Shown here: one piece after another, positions 7,578 through 8,538 of the stretch
Position numbering within the stretch: the stretch's first letter is position 1
Layout: the number at the start of each line of letters is the position of its first letter
Assembly (NCBI GenBank): GCA_001873945.1
Contig: MNYI01000187.1
Span: 1-8,538, forward strand
Source of the DNA: Candidatus Desantisbacteria bacterium CG2_30_40_21
GTDB taxonomy: Bacteria; UBA9089; CG2-30-40-21
Length of the DNA stretch: 8,538 nt
Direction of reading: 5' to 3'
The notes under the pieces: model-generated
Databases searched by the model: none
What the model was told of the DNA's origin: nothing
Seen by the model: the letters and a program-made list of their open reading frames with translations, nothing else
Made by a program: the position numbers and the translations under genes

Positions 7578-8197
7578 TGTCATACTCTGAAGACGACTTT
7601 CTCCAGCTTTCAGCCTTACAGCACCTTGTTTTCTGTCCGCGGCAGTGTGCACTAATCCATATTGAACAATTATGGGCAGAAAATGTGCTCACTGCTGAGG
7701 GAAAGATTATGCACAATAAGGTTGACACGGCAAATCGGGAATCAAGAGGAAATATCCGCATTGAATATGGTATGCCAATGCGGTCATTTAGGGTTGGTAT
7801 CATTGGCAAGGCTGATGTGGTAGAGTTCCACAAACAGAGCGACAAATGGATACCTTTCCCTGTAGAATATAAACATGGTAAGCCTAAACTTGACGACTGT
7901 GATAAGGTTCAACTCTGTGCTCAAGCTCTGTGTCTTGAGGAAATGATGGATGTTGAGATACCGGAGGGAGCGCTTTTTTATGGACTGACGCGGCACAGAT
8001 ATGATGTGAAATTTGATGCTGCTTTACGAAAGGAAACAGAAGAAACGGCGGTGCGATTGCATGAGTTGATTGAATCGGGCATAACGCCAAAGGCTGAGTA
8101 TTCGGCGAGATGTGAGAAATGTTCGTTGGTTGAGTTATGTTTGCCGAAGGTAAGGAGCAAGGCAAGTAATTATCTGGTAAAGATATTGGAGGAATGA
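7577..8197 (+). CDS. cas4: Cas4 RecB-like nuclease with iron-sulfur cluster cysteines
   Basis: A 206-residue Cas4, which in type I-C systems joins Cas1-Cas2 to select and trim prespacers by PAM. The four cluster cysteines are C20 in FCPRQCALIH and C179, C182, C188 in CEKCSLVELC. The RecB nuclease residues are visible as H46, GKADVVEF with D80, PVEYKHGKP with E97 and K99, and the glutamine motif in VQLCAQALCLEEM. Length is typical. The start overlaps the cas7c stop as TAATG, with a weak GGGAG at 7566-7570, so translation is probably coupled. The stop overlaps a downstream ATG as ATGA (8194-8197), where cas1 would be expected, but only 15 codons follow. Cas4 therefore appears as the last intact gene, separated from any Cas1-Cas2 partner. 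Confidence 0.95.
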   Translation: MSYSEDDFLQLSALQHLVFCPRQCALIHIEQLWAENVLTAEGKIMHNKVDTANRESRGNIRIEYGMPMRSFRVGIIGKADVVEFHKQSDKWIPFPVEYKHGKPKLDDCDKVQLCAQALCLEEMMDVEIPEGALFYGLTRHRYDVKFDAALRKETEETAVRLHELIESGITPKAEYSARCEKCSLVELCLPKVRSKASNYLVKILEE

Positions 8198-8220
8198 TTC
8201 AGTTTATTTGTAACATCCTG

Positions 8221-8235
8221 CCGGGAATCTTTCTT
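8221..8235 (+). repeat. Half copy of REP-like repeat
   Basis: CCGGGAATCTTTCTT matches the second half of the repeat unit at 8488-8517 (TCGGGAATCCTTCTT) in the same orientation. It forms an 11-bp inverted pair (8225-8235) with AAGAAAGATTC at 8266-8276, so a stem with a 30-base loop is possible just after cas4. Confidence 0.6.
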
Positions 8236-8265
8236 TGTTGAGTACAGCAAATGTGGTAGAATAAG

Positions 8266-8295
8266 AAGAAAGATTCTGGACAAGCCAGAATGACA
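8266..8295 (-). repeat. REP-like hairpin repeat, copy A
   Basis: A 30-base unit read on the minus strand, with a perfect 7-bp stem ATTCTGG/CCAGAAT around the loop CTTGT. It aligns without gaps to the copy at 8488-8517, with five differences in 30. Four of those are two compensatory base pairs in the stem, which indicates that the fold is conserved. Confidence 0.7.
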
Positions 8296-8340
8296 AGGAG
8301 AAGCAGGATTCCGGTGATTCTTGACAAGCGGGGACAGGCT

Positions 8341-8356
8341 AAGCCAGAATGACAAG
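8341..8356 (-). repeat. Partial REP-like repeat (half copy)
   Basis: AAGCCAGAATGACAAG is identical to 8282-8297, 59 bases upstream, and corresponds to the opening half of copy A read on the minus strand. The match extends to 18 of 19 bases (...GGAG versus ...GAAG). The intervening 8298-8340 includes CTTGTC-like and ATTCCGG-like fragments of the same repeat family. Confidence 0.6.
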
Positions 8357-8373
8357 AAGTCCATGCCCTTTGC

Positions 8374-8382
8374 GATCTGTCA
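8374..8382. repeat. Putative 9-bp target-site duplication, left
   Basis: GATCTGTCA directly abuts the left end of MITE-like element 2. GATATGTCA (8484-8492) directly abuts its right end. The two match at 8 of 9 bases, in direct orientation, as expected for a duplicated insertion target. Confidence 0.55.
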
Positions 8383-8483
8383 CAGCAATTCTAATTATGC
8401 GGTATTTGAATACAATATATTGTTGTTTGTGTATCGTTATGCCACTATATATTGGAGAAAATGCGCCATAATGAGAATTGCTG
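8383..8483. mobile_element. MITE-like element 2, 101 bp, same terminal inverted repeats as element 1
   Basis: The left end CAGCAATTCTAATTATG (8383-8399) is the inverted complement of the right end (8467-8483) with one mismatch. The right end shares a 20-base identity with element 1 (GCCATAATGAGAATTGCTGG at 8465-8484 and 272-291). The interior is AT-rich, codes for nothing, and differs from element 1, so only the ends are conserved, as expected if a transposase recognises them. Near-perfect 9-bp direct repeats abut both ends. No transposase lies in the window. The terminal sequence was not assigned to a named insertion-sequence family. Confidence 0.75.
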
Positions 8484-8487
8484 GATA

Positions 8488-8517
8488 TGTCATTCCCGCT
8501 TGTCGGGAATCCTTCTT
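8488..8517 (+). repeat. REP-like hairpin repeat, copy B
   Basis: A 30-base unit with a perfect 7-bp stem ATTCCCG/CGGGAAT around the loop CTTGT, continuing into AATCCTTCTT. Its start overlaps the right flank of MITE-like element 2, so the element appears to have inserted into or beside this repeat. A further copy begins at 8528 (TGTCATTCCGG) and is cut by the window edge. Confidence 0.7.
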
Positions 8518-8538
8518 GATATTCTTCTGTCATTCCGG

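Larger units (their letters stand above)
8198..8538. other. Non-coding, repeat-filled region where cas1-cas2 would be expected
   Basis: These 341 bases contain no credible gene on either strand. The open frames present are low-complexity readings through repeats. The stretch consists of REP-like hairpin copies in both orientations (8221-8356 and 8488-8538) and a second MITE-like element (8383-8483). No CRISPR repeat of type I-C form and no T-tract terminator was seen. The first hairpin with a perfect 7-bp stem (8273-8291) could stabilise the 3' end of the cas mRNA. Confidence 0.8.

Noticed and set aside
8236..8263. Promoter-like TTGTTG-N16-TAGAAT after cas4
   Set aside because: Both hexamers are poor, no gene follows in the window, and the sequence lies between repeat halves.
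8170..8533. Two short minus-strand open frames of 64 codons each
   Set aside because: They run through the REP-like hairpins, the MITE-like element and the cas4 3' end, and have no family resemblance. They are repeat read-through.
8198..8538. Short CRISPR array
   Set aside because: The repeated units are unevenly spaced, occur in both orientations and do not resemble type I-C repeats ending in TGGATTGAAAY. They behave as REP-like elements.

Overview
The window holds a nearly complete type I-C CRISPR-Cas effector operon on the + strand (cas3, cas5c, cas8c with an internal cas11c, cas7c, cas4). A glycosyltransferase family 9 (heptosyltransferase-like) gene is transcribed divergently on the - strand. 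Both ends of the window carry small non-coding repeat elements. The GT9 gene suggests a Gram-negative bacterium with lipopolysaccharide. The moderately AT-rich coding sequence and dense dispersed palindromic repeats (GACAGGC...GCCTGTC and TGTCATTC...GAATC types) resemble those often seen in environmental or candidate-phylum genomes, but the phylum cannot be fixed from this sequence. The Cas5c protein strongly resembles the Bacillus halodurans-type I-C Cas5, including exact spacing of its catalytic residues, so the cassette is probably horizontally mobile and says little about the host.

Layout. Positions 1-93 carry what looks like a promoter and ribosome binding site for a gene running off the left edge on the - strand. 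Positions 94-290 are a MITE-like element with terminal inverted repeats CAGCAATTCTCATTATG and a nested 63-bp palindrome. Positions 336-1379 (-) encode the GT9 enzyme. A 168-bp gap (1380-1547) contains two back-to-back sigma70-type promoters, one for each divergent unit. The cas operon fills 1548-8197, with overlapping or closely spaced genes. Positions 8198-8538 contain no gene, only a cluster of REP-like hairpin repeats and a second MITE-like element (8383-8483). That element has the same terminal repeats as the first and near-perfect 9-bp flanking direct repeats.

How the genes work together. Cas5c is expected to cut pre-crRNA and cap the 5' end of the crRNA. Cas7c forms the backbone, Cas8c recognises PAM and target, and Cas11c, made by internal translation of cas8c, fills the belly of the Cascade complex. 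Cas3 is then recruited to degrade DNA, and Cas4 normally helps Cas1-Cas2 select spacers.

Three points stand out. First, the Cas3 Walker A motif reads PTGGRKT rather than the expected PTGGGKT, a one-base change that would probably disable ATP hydrolysis. Second, cas1, cas2 and the CRISPR array, which normally follow cas4 directly, are replaced in this window by repeat elements. Third, the whole GT9-cas block is flanked by two elements with the same terminal inverted repeats. Together these suggest a system that is decaying, has been rearranged, or perhaps binds targets without degrading them.
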